A program made the translations under genes and the position numbers. DNA of 39,069 nucleotides from B4-G1 sp964393895. GTDB lineage: Bacteria > Chloroflexota > Anaerolineae > B4-G1. Where the stretch lies: the NCBI GenBank assembly GCA_964393895.1, contig CAYMWP010000025.1, forward strand, positions 1 through 39,069. Direction: 5' to 3'. The stretch's first letter is position 1, and every line of letters begins with the position of its first letter. Positions 8,361-17,023 of the stretch are shown here, piece after piece. The notes beneath the pieces were generated by a model, which did not search any database, was not told where the DNA came from, and was given only the letters and a program-made list of their open reading frames with translations.

Positions 8361-9440
8361 ATGAAATCAGCCGTCTGTTACGAGTTTGGCGAGCCGCTTG
8401 TGATCGAAGAGGTCGAGATTGATCCGCCCCAGATGGGGGAAGTGAAAGTCAAGATTGCGGCTTGCGCTATCTGTCACAGCGACATCCACTGCATTCGTGG
8501 CGCGTGGGGCGGAACGACGCCCGTTGTGGCCGGGCATGAGGCCGCAGGAACCATCACTGAGGTGGGAGACAATGTGCACAATGTGCGGCCAGGGGATCGG
8601 GTTGTGGTCTCATTGCTGCGTTCGTGTGGACGTTGCTTTTATTGTGCCATCGGCAGACCATATAACTGCGAGGCCGAATTCCCGCTGGACCGTGAGAGCA
8701 GGTTGCACAACAAACATGGTGTTGCCCTGCGTCAGGGTATTCGCACCGCAGGATTCGCGGAATACACCGTGGTGGACCAGACCCAGGTGGTCAAGGTGCC
8801 TGAGGATCTGCCCTTTGATGCCGCCTGCCTGCTGGCCTGCGGTGTGATTACCGGCCTGGGAGCCGTGACCAAGACGGCGCAGGTTGAAGTCGGCAGCAGT
8901 GTGGTTGTTGTCGGCGTTGGTGGCGTAGGCTTGAACAGTGTGCAGGGTGCGGTGCTTTCTGGTGCAGCCAAGATTGTTGCGGTGGATTTACTTGACCACA
9001 AACTGGAGGCCGCTCAGTTTTTCGGGGCCACGCACATCATCAACGCCAAGCGCCAGGATCCGATTCCAGTCGTGTTGGAGTTGACGGAGGGGCGGGGCGC
9101 TGACTATGCCTTCGTGACGGTGGGCAGTTCTCCAGTCATCACCCAGGCCAGCCAGATGATTCACCAGGGCGGTACACTAGTTATCGTGGGGATGCCTCCG
9201 AATGACGATGTTGAGTTTACCCTGAATGCACACCACTTTACGTGGGGCCGTACGCTAAAGGGCTGTTTTATGGGCTCAGCACGGCTGTCTGTTGACCTGC
9301 CTCGTTTGGTGGCGCTGTACCAGCAGGGCCGACTCAAGTTGGACGAGTTGATCACGGCTCGCTACCCGCTGGAAGAGATCAACGAAGCGATCGAGTCAAT
9401 GGAGCGAGGCGAAGCACTGCGGAATGTGATCGTGTTCTGA
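8361..9440 (+). CDS. Zinc-dependent medium-chain alcohol dehydrogenase
   Basis: This 359-residue cytoplasmic NAD(P)-dependent dehydrogenase oxidises an alcohol or reduces an aldehyde/ketone. Catalytic zinc ligands are visible at Cys38 and the GHE motif (His59-Glu60). Structural zinc cysteines are at 89, 92, 95 and 103 (CGRCFYC). The Rossmann nucleotide site is GVGGVGLNSVQGA. The overall form resembles class III/NDMA-type enzymes, some of which handle formaldehyde adducts. Formaldehyde handling would fit oxidative demethylation next door, but the substrate cannot be read from sequence. A GGAGGGAG ribosome site precedes the ATG. Confidence 0.88.
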   Translation: MKSAVCYEFGEPLVIEEVEIDPPQMGEVKVKIAACAICHSDIHCIRGAWGGTTPVVAGHEAAGTITEVGDNVHNVRPGDRVVVSLLRSCGRCFYCAIGRPYNCEAEFPLDRESRLHNKHGVALRQGIRTAGFAEYTVVDQTQVVKVPEDLPFDAACLLACGVITGLGAVTKTAQVEVGSSVVVVGVGGVGLNSVQGAVLSGAAKIVAVDLLDHKLEAAQFFGATHIINAKRQDPIPVVLELTEGRGADYAFVTVGSSPVITQASQMIHQGGTLVIVGMPPNDDVEFTLNAHHFTWGRTLKGCFMGSARLSVDLPRLVALYQQGRLKLDELITARYPLEEINEAIESMERGEALRNVIVF

Positions 9441-9481
9441 GCTCCACGGAACAGTCTTCCAGTGACGACGACGATGTGCTA

Positions 9482-10066
9482 CTGCCGCAGGGATGGTCTA
9501 CAGCCTGGCCTATGGCGGCCAGCCGGCTTTGATTTGCGAACTGGTTGAGTGGGCCTTGTCCAACGGATTCGAGATCGTCTGTGCGGGCCAAGGGGCGACA
9601 AGGGGCCAAGTATCTTCCCGTCTACCGGACGTCTACCCCCGAGATGGTCTGGGAGTATTATGATCTCGGTCCGGAAAGGGCCGCGAGAGACAATCTTTCT
9701 GCCCACACGTTCTGTGCTGCTATCAATGGCACCAAGCCAGCCATCGAAATGGGGTGTGTTTCATTTCAGTAGAGACCCTAGACCTCGGAGGTCTTACCCA
9801 ACTTGTTTGAAACACACCCATCGAAATGGCGGCAGTCGTCAATGCCACTGACATGACCCCTCAGCCGGAGGGTCTCCGCTTTCCACCCTGTGAGGCCACT
9901 GACCTGCCACACGTTTGCAGTCCCCACAGCGACGGAGGTCAGCTCAGTCGGACAGGCACGGTTGAGGTGGTCTCCAGCCTCGAGCGGGATGGGCGTGTGG
10001 TGCACGACCACCTGCGCCACGGGTTTTTTGTCACCCTCAAAGCATCAACGCTCATGTCTAGCACCG
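9482..10066 (+). pseudogene. Decayed NAD(P)-binding/SAF-domain oxidoreductase (homoserine dehydrogenase-like)
   Basis: Three pieces of one coding sequence can be joined. The first, from about 9493, reads VYSLAYGGQPALICELVEWA. A frameshift near 9590, at a short duplicated AAGGGGC-type sequence, leads into KYLPVYRTSTPEMVWEYY. After the mobile insertion at 9752-9819 the third piece reads EMAAVVNATDMTPQPEGLRF and then VEVVSSLERDGR. This order matches the middle of the homoserine-dehydrogenase-like family that carries a C-terminal SAF domain. The N-terminal Rossmann part and most of the SAF end are missing, and stops follow near 10070. It is clearly non-functional. Family assignment is from recalled motif similarity. 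Confidence 0.7.
9752..9819. mobile_element. 68-bp MITE-like insertion with 12-bp inverted ends
   Basis: The element starts GGGTGTGTTTCA (9752-9763) and ends TGAAACACACCC (9808-9819), a perfect 12-bp terminal inverted repeat. The 9-bp sequence ATCGAAATG is duplicated directly on both sides (9743-9751 and 9820-9828). A near-palindrome GACCTC-G-GAGGTC lies inside. Removing the element plus one duplication restores the reading frame KPAIEMAAVVNAT of the host pseudogene. It is non-coding, so it was mobilised by a transposase elsewhere. A partial relative lies at 5372-5409. Confidence 0.85.
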
Positions 10067-10205
10067 TGTAACGGCTGAAAGAGGATAGTGTATCAATTGG
10101 CCAGCGACACAATCATTCGACCTGATTATGCGCGGCGAAACCTGGTTTCGGGGCAAGGGAAACCGAAACCGGACGCTCTAACTACTGAAAACAGGTACGG
10201 CTTAA

Positions 10206-10606
10206 CCGGCCACTGGGCAAACACGCATTCCCAAGAAGGTGTGGACACGCGCCGTTGTTAAAGAAGGCAGCAAGGGGCCGGTTGCCTGTGATTTTGCCTT
10301 CCTGCGTGTCACCGAGGCACGTGAGGGTCTGCCCGGCCCGGAGGTTTGGCTGGTGATCCGCCGAAACGTGGATGATCCCTCGGAAGTTTGGGGTTCGATA
10401 GAGCCCAGGCAGGAATACATCAGCAATTCCCGTTTTGGCAATTCTAGCTTGGGTGCATCGGCCTAAAAGAGCCGATGCTAGGGAAAAACTAGCCAGCACC
10501 GTCTTTTTACGGCGGTGCGGCTTCAAAACGGGAATTACTGGGAATACATCGCCCTTTACGTCAGAATCAATGACAAACTGACGGGCTACGGCTTAGAATT
10601 CAGATA
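10206..10606 (+). pseudogene. Transposase fragment (DDE, IS4/IS701-like), interrupted
   Basis: One frame reads KKVWTRAVVKEGSKGPVACD followed by FLRVTEAREGLPGPEVWLVI and RRNVDDPSEVWGSI. This resembles the middle of IS701/IS4-type transposases, before the last catalytic region. It is bounded upstream by a stop near 10203 and lacks both ends of the protein. A 120-bp MITE-like element splits it; across the element the frame continues EYIALYVRINDKLTGYGLEF to a stop at about 10606. Family assignment is tentative. Confidence 0.45.
10421..10540. mobile_element. 120-bp MITE-like insertion with 17-bp inverted ends
   Basis: The left end CAGCAATTCCCGTTTTG (10421-10437) and right end CAAAACGGGAATTACTG (10524-10540) are inverted repeats at 16 of 17 positions. 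GGAATACAT is duplicated on both sides (10412-10420 and 10541-10549), a 9-bp target duplication. Inside are at least two hairpins: GCATCGGC/GCCGATGC at 10455-10478, and GCACCG with CGGTGC near 10496-10518. It is non-coding and interrupts the transposase remnant without changing frame length, but it introduces a stop. Confidence 0.85.
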
Positions 10607-10623
10607 GGATAGGGATAACGGCA

Positions 10624-12051
10624 ATGCTGCGTAACTGGTGTGAATTTCTCTCGCCCGAGGATATCGAAGAGATCCACAAGACGAGCGTTAAGCTGTTAGA
10701 GAAGGTGGGTGTCCGGTTTCCCCATGCCGATGCCCTGGCCACGTTCAAAGCGCACGGTTTCGAGATCGTCGATCAAAAGGTCTACCTCCGAGAGCGACAG
10801 GTGATGGATGCGCTGGCGTCTGTTCCAGGGCAGTTCACCATTCATGCCCGCGATCCCGGCCGGGATGTGGTCGTCGGAGATGGCAACACGGTCCTCGTGC
10901 CCGGCAGTGGCGCGCCGTACCTCGTGGTTCCAGACGTTGGCATGCGTGTGCCAGACTTGGCAGATTATCACAATATCGCCCGGCTGGCTCACCTGCTGCC
11001 CAATATGGACATGACGGGCCACATGATGGTCATGCCGTCAGATGTGCCGGCCCATCAGTCTCATCTCTATATGCTACACGCCAGCATCGTGCACTCGGAC
11101 AAGCCATTCTGTGGCAGCGTTGCAGGGGAGACCGAGGCGCGTCAGACGATGGAAATGGTCTCTATTCTGTTCGGTGAGGACGCCGCTTCGCTTATGGGGG
11201 AGCGACCGGTGACGCTCGGTGGGGTCAACAGCCTCACGCCGTTGGGTTACGGCGTCGAAATGATCGAGGCCTTGATGGTATACGCCCGCTGGCGGCAGCC
11301 GCTCATGATCGGCGCGGCGGCGATGGCTGGTGCCACTGCCCCTATCACACTGGCCGGTCTGCTGGCCGTACAGAATGCCGAGCTTTTGGCGGGTATCACG
11401 CTGACGCAACTGATCAGCCCTGGCACCCCGGTCATCTATGGCTCTGCTTCCGGTAACATGGATATGAAGACTGCCTCGCTGGCCATCGGCAGCCCCGAGT
11501 TCTCACTGTTGACCAGCGCTCACGCTCAAATCGCTCGTACCTACGGCCTTCCGTGCAAGGCCGGCGGCGCGTTGACCGATTCGCACAGCCCCGATGTACA
11601 AGCGGGCTGTGAGTGCATGTTGGGTCTCGTGACAGCCGTCAACAGTGGCGTGGACTTGATCGTGCACGCCGCCGGTATACTCAGTTCCTTCAAGGCTTTC
11701 TCCTACGAAAAGTTCGTGCTGGACGATGAGGTGTGTGGCATGGTACGCCGCTATCGCCGTGGTATTCAAGTCAACCCTGATACACTTGCCTACGACCTGA
11801 TTGCTCAAGTTGGTCCGGGAGGCAATTACTTGACAGAGGCGCATACGATCGAGCGATGTCGCACTGCCTTCTGGATACCAGAGATCTTTGGCCGGGAAGG
11901 GCTCGAAGCCTGGGTGGCCGGAGGGCGACCCCGGGCGAACGACCGGCTTTGGCAGCGCTGGCAGACCTTGCTGGCAGAGCATCGGGATCCGCCGCTGGAC
12001 AAGACGATCGCCCGTCAGTTACAGGACTATGTGGAGGACAAGATATTGTGA
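10624..12051 (+). CDS. MttB-family methyltransferase-like protein, paralogue 1 (divergent)
   Basis: This 475-residue protein of the trimethylamine/betaine:corrinoid methyltransferase superfamily has a TIM-barrel fold. Characterised members transfer a methyl group from a methylated amine to the Co(I) of a separate corrinoid protein. The N-terminal SPEDIEEIHKTSVKLLEKVGVRF and the C-terminal VGPGGNYLTEAHTIERCR match the family. It reads through without an internal stop, so it has no pyrrolysine and belongs with the MtgB-type branch. It is the most divergent of the five: the usual glycine-rich HDxGY motif is replaced by LIVHAAGIL. Only a weak purine-rich ribosome site precedes the ATG. Its stop overlaps the next start by 4 bases, indicating translational coupling. 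Confidence 0.85.
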   Translation: MLRNWCEFLSPEDIEEIHKTSVKLLEKVGVRFPHADALATFKAHGFEIVDQKVYLRERQVMDALASVPGQFTIHARDPGRDVVVGDGNTVLVPGSGAPYLVVPDVGMRVPDLADYHNIARLAHLLPNMDMTGHMMVMPSDVPAHQSHLYMLHASIVHSDKPFCGSVAGETEARQTMEMVSILFGEDAASLMGERPVTLGGVNSLTPLGYGVEMIEALMVYARWRQPLMIGAAAMAGATAPITLAGLLAVQNAELLAGITLTQLISPGTPVIYGSASGNMDMKTASLAIGSPEFSLLTSAHAQIARTYGLPCKAGGALTDSHSPDVQAGCECMLGLVTAVNSGVDLIVHAAGILSSFKAFSYEKFVLDDEVCGMVRRYRRGIQVNPDTLAYDLIAQVGPGGNYLTEAHTIERCRTAFWIPEIFGREGLEAWVAGGRPRANDRLWQRWQTLLAEHRDPPLDKTIARQLQDYVEDKIL

Positions 12052-13232
12052 AAATCACGGATGTTAAAACCTACGTGGTGGGGAATCCACCCCCCCATTA
12101 TGGAGGACCCTACTGGGTATTCCTCAAGCTCACCACCGACCACGGCGTGGAGGGTATCGGTGAAGCTTATTGTGTACCGTTTCACCCGCGAACCGTCGCG
12201 CTCATGATAGAGGATGTGTGTGAGCGCCGTGTTCTTGGTTCTGACCCGTTCAAAATAGAGCGTCTGTGGCGGATTGTCTATTCCAGCGGTTATTCTCAGC
12301 ATCCCGACCTGTCACTGATGGGCGTCCTCAGCGCCATCGAGATGGCCTGCTGGGACATCATCGGCAAAGAGCTGGACAAGCCCATCTACGAACTGCTGGG
12401 TGGTCAGGTTCACGACAAGCTGAGGTCATACACCTACCTCTACCAAGAAGATTCGGACAAGGTGGATGTCTACACAGACCCGGATTTGGCCGCAGAAAGG
12501 GCGGTGGAATATGTCGAGCAGGGATTCACGGCCGTCAAGTTTGACCCTGTCGGGCCCTACTCAGCCTTTGACCCCAGACAGTTGTCCCTGGAGGCGCTGG
12601 ACAGGGCGGAAGAGTACGTCAGGAAGGTTCGAGAGGCGGTCGGCGGCAAATGCGATTTGCTCTTCGGGACGCATGGTCAGATGACCACCTCAAGCGCCAT
12701 CCGTCTGGCCAAGAGGCTGGAGAGATACGACCCACTGTGGTTTGAGGAGCCGGTACCCCCGGAGAATGTGGAAGAGATGGCCAGGGTTGCCCGCTCAACC
12801 AGCATCCCCATCGCCACAGGCGAGAGGCTCGCTACAAAGTACGAGTTTGCCAGGCTACTGACGAAGCAGGCAGCATCCATTCTACAGATGGCTCTGGGGA
12901 GAGTGGGCGGGATACTTGAGGCCAAAAAGATCGCTGGCATGGCGGAGGCGCACTATGCGCAGATCGCCCCCCACCTGTATTGTGGGCCTATTGAAGGCGC
13001 TGCTAATATTCAGATTGATACCTGCAGCCCCAATTTCCTGATACAGGAAAGTATACTGACCTGGGGCGGCTTCCACGCAGAGATTCTGAAGGAGCCCATC
13101 AGGTGGGAGGATGGGTATATCATTCCGCCCACCCAGCCAGGGCTGGGTGTTGAGCTAGACGAAGAGGTTGCGGCCAAGTATTCTTACACTGGGAAAAGGC
13201 TCCATCTCCAACCATTGGATAGACCAGTCTAA
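12048..13232 (+). CDS. Mandelate racemase/muconate lactonising (enolase superfamily) enzyme
   Basis: This protein has 394 residues from GTG 12048, which overlaps the preceding stop as GTGA and has GGAGG about 11 bases upstream. The enolase-superfamily N-terminal capping domain (ITDVKTYVV, GIGEAY) and the barrel are complete. The barrel carries the metal-ligand series around LLFGTHGQ, WFEEPVPPEN and GERLATKYEF, and a late segment APHLYCGPIEGAAN. This arrangement is typical of sugar-acid dehydratases such as the galactonate/mannonate group, but the superfamily also includes racemases acting on N-substituted or betaine amino acids (for example proline-betaine epimerases). The methyltransferase context favours the second option as a hypothesis. 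Length is normal. Confidence 0.85.
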   Translation: MKITDVKTYVVGNPPPHYGGPYWVFLKLTTDHGVEGIGEAYCVPFHPRTVALMIEDVCERRVLGSDPFKIERLWRIVYSSGYSQHPDLSLMGVLSAIEMACWDIIGKELDKPIYELLGGQVHDKLRSYTYLYQEDSDKVDVYTDPDLAAERAVEYVEQGFTAVKFDPVGPYSAFDPRQLSLEALDRAEEYVRKVREAVGGKCDLLFGTHGQMTTSSAIRLAKRLERYDPLWFEEPVPPENVEEMARVARSTSIPIATGERLATKYEFARLLTKQAASILQMALGRVGGILEAKKIAGMAEAHYAQIAPHLYCGPIEGAANIQIDTCSPNFLIQESILTWGGFHAEILKEPIRWEDGYIIPPTQPGLGVELDEEVAAKYSYTGKRLHLQPLDRPV

Positions 13233-13290
13233 TGCACGGGGGATCCACTGCTTAACCTTTCGGTTATCTACCAACAGGGAGGAAAACAAT

Positions 13291-14745
13291 ATGGCCAACA
13301 TTCGCGTCAACGACAGAAGCTTTGGCAGCGTCCAGTTTGGGCGGCTGTCACCCGAACAGTGTGAGAAGTTGCACAATGCCAGCCTAGTGGTTCTGGAGCG
13401 GACCGGCGTTCGTCTCTATCATCAAGAGGCCATTGATCTGCTCAAAAAGGCCGGCGCCTTTGTCTCGGAGGGGAACCTCGTGCGGATTCCCGCTGGCCTG
13501 GTGGAAAAGGCTTTCAGCACCGTGCCTAAAAGGGTCACCCTCTACGACCGTCACGGCCAGCCAGCCCTCTATCTCGAAGGCCAACGCTGCTACTATGGCC
13601 CTGGTTCCGATTGCCTCAACATCATAGACCATCGCACCGATCAGCGCCGCAAGCCGGTGTTGCAGGACGTCGTGGACGGCATCAAGGTGTGCGACGCCCT
13701 GCCCCACGTTGATTTCGTGATGTCCATGTTTGTTCCCTCGGACGTGGATATTATGGTCAGCGACCGTTACCAGATGGAGGTAATGCTCAACAACACGACC
13801 AAGCCCATCATCTTTGTCACCAACGAATTCTCCGGCTGCGTGGATGCCGTGGAGATGGCCGAGGCGGTGGTCGGCGGGGCCGAGGCACTGCGCCAGAGGC
13901 CGTTGACGGCCTGCTACATTAACGTGACCACCGGCCTGCGCCACAACGAAGAAGCATTGCAAAAGCTGCTCTTCCTGGCAGGCAAAGGGTTGCCCCTGTT
14001 GTACATCCCCGTGGTCATAGGTGGCACAAGCTCGCCGATCACAACGGCCGGCAGCGCGGTGCTGACCAATGTCGGCGTCCTGGCTGGTCTGGTGCTTTCA
14101 CAACTAGAGCGCGAGGGAGCGTCTTTTATCATACCTGGCATGGGGGGCACGCCATTGGATATGCGAACGATGGTCAGCCCCTACGTTTCACCCGATACTG
14201 TGGGCGTGAGCCATGCCCTGGGCCATCATTATAACCTGCCAATTTTTGGCCTGGGTGGTTGCAGCGACACAAAGCTGGTTGACCAACAAGCAGCGGCTGA
14301 AGCCGCTCTTACCCTGATGGTCGAAACGCTGAGCGGGGGTAACCTGATCCACGACCTGGGCTATCTGGAATCGGGTCTATGCGGTTCCCTGGCGCAATTG
14401 GTCATCTGCAACGAGATCGTCGGGTGGATCGAGCATTTTTTTAGCCCGGTAGAGATCAGCGACGAAAGCCTGGCCCTTGACCTGATTGACGAGGTCGGCC
14501 CCGATGGCCAGTTTCTCGACAGCAAGCACACGCTGACCCATTTTCGGGAGTTTTGGTACCCTGACGTGTTCGAGCGCGGCAACTATGATCAATGGCAAGC
14601 GGCGGGTGGTAAGAGCCTGGGCGAGCGAGCCGCCGAGCGGGTGGAAGAGATACTGAGAGAGCACAAGTCCGAGTCTCTGTCCGACGACGTGGTGCAGGCC
14701 GTCAGGGCCGTTGTTCGGCGGGCGGAAGAGAAAGTGGGAGGGTGA
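13291..14745 (+). CDS. MttB-family methyltransferase-like protein, paralogue 2
   Basis: This protein has 484 residues from ATG 13291, chosen for the AGGGAGG ribosome site 8 bases upstream rather than an earlier in-frame start. It contains the family series GVRLYHQEAIDLLKKAGA, YYGPGSDCLNIIDHRT, NLIHDLGYLESG and EVGPDGQFLDSKHTLTHFR. There is no internal stop, so it is a non-pyrrolysine member. The predicted reaction is demethylation of a quaternary or tertiary amine with methyl transfer to a corrinoid protein, which is not encoded nearby. Its stop region overlaps the leader of the next gene, and the shared GGGAGG lies in its final codons, so the two are probably translated together. Confidence 0.9.
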   Translation: MANIRVNDRSFGSVQFGRLSPEQCEKLHNASLVVLERTGVRLYHQEAIDLLKKAGAFVSEGNLVRIPAGLVEKAFSTVPKRVTLYDRHGQPALYLEGQRCYYGPGSDCLNIIDHRTDQRRKPVLQDVVDGIKVCDALPHVDFVMSMFVPSDVDIMVSDRYQMEVMLNNTTKPIIFVTNEFSGCVDAVEMAEAVVGGAEALRQRPLTACYINVTTGLRHNEEALQKLLFLAGKGLPLLYIPVVIGGTSSPITTAGSAVLTNVGVLAGLVLSQLEREGASFIIPGMGGTPLDMRTMVSPYVSPDTVGVSHALGHHYNLPIFGLGGCSDTKLVDQQAAAEAALTLMVETLSGGNLIHDLGYLESGLCGSLAQLVICNEIVGWIEHFFSPVEISDESLALDLIDEVGPDGQFLDSKHTLTHFREFWYPDVFERGNYDQWQAAGGKSLGERAAERVEEILREHKSESLSDDVVQAVRAVVRRAEEKVGG

Positions 14746-14747
14746 GG

Positions 14748-16055
14748 ATGTGGGAGTACCATGGTAAGGCAGAGAAGGCTTCTGCAGAAGTAAGGGAGGA
14801 GCTTCAGCAAAAACTAGGGATTCCCACCCAACATCTGGAGGCGATCAATGCGCTTCTGCTTGATGCGGATATGCAGGTGGTCAGCGACTGCTTGGACGTG
14901 GTGGCAAAGTACGGATCGCCGGAGGAGATCAACCGCAAGGCCGAACAAGCGCGACAGCTTCCGGCGTTGCTCAAGCGCGTCGAACAGATCCATCCGGAGT
15001 ATTTGGCTGACCTGGAATGGCTGGCTGAACAACGTGACTCGGATGCCTTTATCAGTATCGCGGACTACCGACGTAAGGTGCTGGGGGATCGTGCAGAGGC
15101 GATGGTGTTCAGAGATGATTCGGCCGTCACCCTGGAGATCAGCGCTTGCCAGTACTTTCCCTGGCTGATCGCCATAGTGAAGCGGGCCGTTGAGCGTGGT
15201 GAGCTTGTTCCCGGTCGTTTCATCCGCGTGCGCAAAATGAAGGAGCAAGAAGCCGACGGTGACTTGCCTGCCTTTGCGGCCGCAATGCATATCATCGGTG
15301 CCAGCTATGTTGAGAATCTGGATACGAGTGGCGCGGATGGTTCCAATATCCACCTGGGCGGCCCTGATACCATCATCGGCTACTATGGTGGTATGGGGCA
15401 GCCTAACGACTATCCCCTTAGGTGGCTGGACGAGTTCCTGTACTATTACACCAACTACGGCGTGCGCCAGGTGCTAATGCTCAACAGCGGCATTGTCTTG
15501 GTGGGCTACCTGCTGTACCGACTGGGGGTTGACATCGAGTTCAAGATTTCGGTCTCGATGGGCAACGATAGCCCATACGCGGCCCTATGGACGCTGCTCG
15601 CTGCCAGGCTCTTTGCGCGCGATGACGGCACCACGCCCCTGGTCGGCTTCAACTGGAGCAACTCTGTGACAAACGAGACCATTGAGATTGCGGCCCAGTT
15701 TCGCCGGGCGCTGGACTTTGAGAACGTGGTTCGCTTTGAGCACCACGTCACGGAAACCTGGCGAGGCATCGTCATCCAACCATACAACCGGCGCCAGGAC
15801 GTGCTGGAACTGGCCGGCCATGTCGCCAACATCTCGGCCAAGCACGAAGGCGGTGACCCTGAGGTTGAGCAGACCCGTGAACGACCCTCGGAGATCGAAG
15901 ATTATTCTCGAGAAAAGAAAGAGATCGTCGCCTCCGGCGACTGGGAGCACCTGACCTTGAACTTTATGGACAAGTTCGACGCTGTCAACCGCACCGCCTG
16001 GGCTCTTACTGAACGTGGGCTTTCCTTCGTTGCTGCGCAAAAGCTACACCGCTAG
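14748..16055 (+). CDS. Unrecognised ~435-residue protein co-encoded with MttB paralogues
   Basis: The start is ATG 14748, with GGGAGG at 14737-14742; an in-frame GTG at 14742 would overlap that site. I do not recognise the family. The protein is soluble with no signal or membrane segment. The first ~110 residues are helical and charged. The middle has Gly/Tyr-rich segments (LGGPDTIIGYYGGMGQPND; LDEFLYYYTNYGVRQVLMLN) and alternating hydrophobic strands that could be a TIM barrel. Conserved-looking His-Glu residues (RFEHHVTETWRG) lie near 330-340. It sits between an MttB paralogue and a PLP dehydratase, 2 bases from the latter, so it is likely an enzyme in the same pathway. A role like a cobalamin-dependent mutase subunit was considered, but no motif supports it. 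Confidence 0.75.
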   Translation: MWEYHGKAEKASAEVREELQQKLGIPTQHLEAINALLLDADMQVVSDCLDVVAKYGSPEEINRKAEQARQLPALLKRVEQIHPEYLADLEWLAEQRDSDAFISIADYRRKVLGDRAEAMVFRDDSAVTLEISACQYFPWLIAIVKRAVERGELVPGRFIRVRKMKEQEADGDLPAFAAAMHIIGASYVENLDTSGADGSNIHLGGPDTIIGYYGGMGQPNDYPLRWLDEFLYYYTNYGVRQVLMLNSGIVLVGYLLYRLGVDIEFKISVSMGNDSPYAALWTLLAARLFARDDGTTPLVGFNWSNSVTNETIEIAAQFRRALDFENVVRFEHHVTETWRGIVIQPYNRRQDVLELAGHVANISAKHEGGDPEVEQTRERPSEIEDYSREKKEIVASGDWEHLTLNFMDKFDAVNRTAWALTERGLSFVAAQKLHR

Positions 16056-16057
16056 CC

Positions 16058-17023
16058 ATGAAAGCACATGAACCCGTTCCCCTGGAGGAGATTCGCGCTG
16101 CCCACGGACGGATTGCAGGGGCGGTATTGCGCACCCCACTTGTGCGGCTCAGTCGTGATGGGGCTCCGGCCGAGATATTCCTAAAGCTGGAGAATCTGCA
16201 GCCTATTGGCTCGTTTAAATTGCGCGGCGCTGGCAACGCGATGTGCTTGGCCGACCCTGAACAACTGGAAAAGGGCGTGTGGACTGCCAGTGCGGGCAAT
16301 ATGGCACAGGGCGTCGCCTGGTATGCGCGCCAATTGGGAGTTCAATGTACCGTTATCGTACCCGATGATGCCCCCGCGACGAAATTGGCGGCGGTCCAGC
16401 GCCTGGGAGCCGGGATCGTAAAAGTGCCCTTCTCCCATTATCAGGACATACAGCGCAGGCATAGTTGCGAGGGGATGGATGGGCTTTTGGTCCATCCGTT
16501 TGGCGACCGGGCGGTAATGGCTGGCAACGGCACGCTCGGCCTGGAGATACTGGAGGATCTGCCCGACGTGGACGCGATCGTCGTGCCGTACGGCGGCGGT
16601 GGCTTGAGCTGTGGGATTGCATCAGCCCTGCGCGCGCTGCGACCGGAGGTCAAGTTGTATGCCTGCGAGGTGGAAACCGCTGCGCCGTTGGCGGCATCGT
16701 TCGCCGCTGGCGAACCGGTAGACGTAGACTATCGCTCCAGCTTTGTATCCGGTATCGGCGCGCCGTTTGTCTTTCCGGAAATGTGGTCGTTGGCCAGCCA
16801 ACTGCTGGATGGCTCACTGGTCGTAACCTTGCGTGAGGTTGCCGACGCTATCCGGGTCATGGTCGAACGGAACCACATCGTTGCCGAGGGGGCAGGGGCG
16901 GTATCGGTGGCCGCAGCACTGGCAGGCAAGGCTGGCACCGGGAAGGTCGTTTGCGTGGTATCCGGTGGGAACCTGAGCACCGAGGATTTGGTGCAGATTC
17001 TCCAGGGTATGGTGCCTCAGTGA
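16058..17023 (+). CDS. PLP-dependent threonine/serine dehydratase-family enzyme
   Basis: This 321-residue fold-type II PLP enzyme has the cofactor lysine at Lys54 in GSFKLRGA, a substrate-binding ASAGNMAQG loop, and the glycine-rich phosphate-binding GGGGL. Family members deaminate threonine, serine or 3-hydroxyaspartate to 2-oxoacids and ammonia. The short single-domain form lacks a C-terminal regulatory ACT domain, so it is catabolic rather than the isoleucine-biosynthetic type. Relatives named EutB take part in hydroxyectoine breakdown, which would suit an osmolyte-catabolism island. It starts 2 bases after the preceding gene and is probably translationally coupled. Confidence 0.88.
   Translation: MKAHEPVPLEEIRAAHGRIAGAVLRTPLVRLSRDGAPAEIFLKLENLQPIGSFKLRGAGNAMCLADPEQLEKGVWTASAGNMAQGVAWYARQLGVQCTVIVPDDAPATKLAAVQRLGAGIVKVPFSHYQDIQRRHSCEGMDGLLVHPFGDRAVMAGNGTLGLEILEDLPDVDAIVVPYGGGGLSCGIASALRALRPEVKLYACEVETAAPLAASFAAGEPVDVDYRSSFVSGIGAPFVFPEMWSLASQLLDGSLVVTLREVADAIRVMVERNHIVAEGAGAVSVAAALAGKAGTGKVVCVVSGGNLSTEDLVQILQGMVPQ

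Noticed and set aside
10624..12051. Pyrrolysine (in-frame UAG) in MttB homologues
   Set aside because: All five paralogues read through without any internal stop, so the methanogen-type pyrrolysine is absent.
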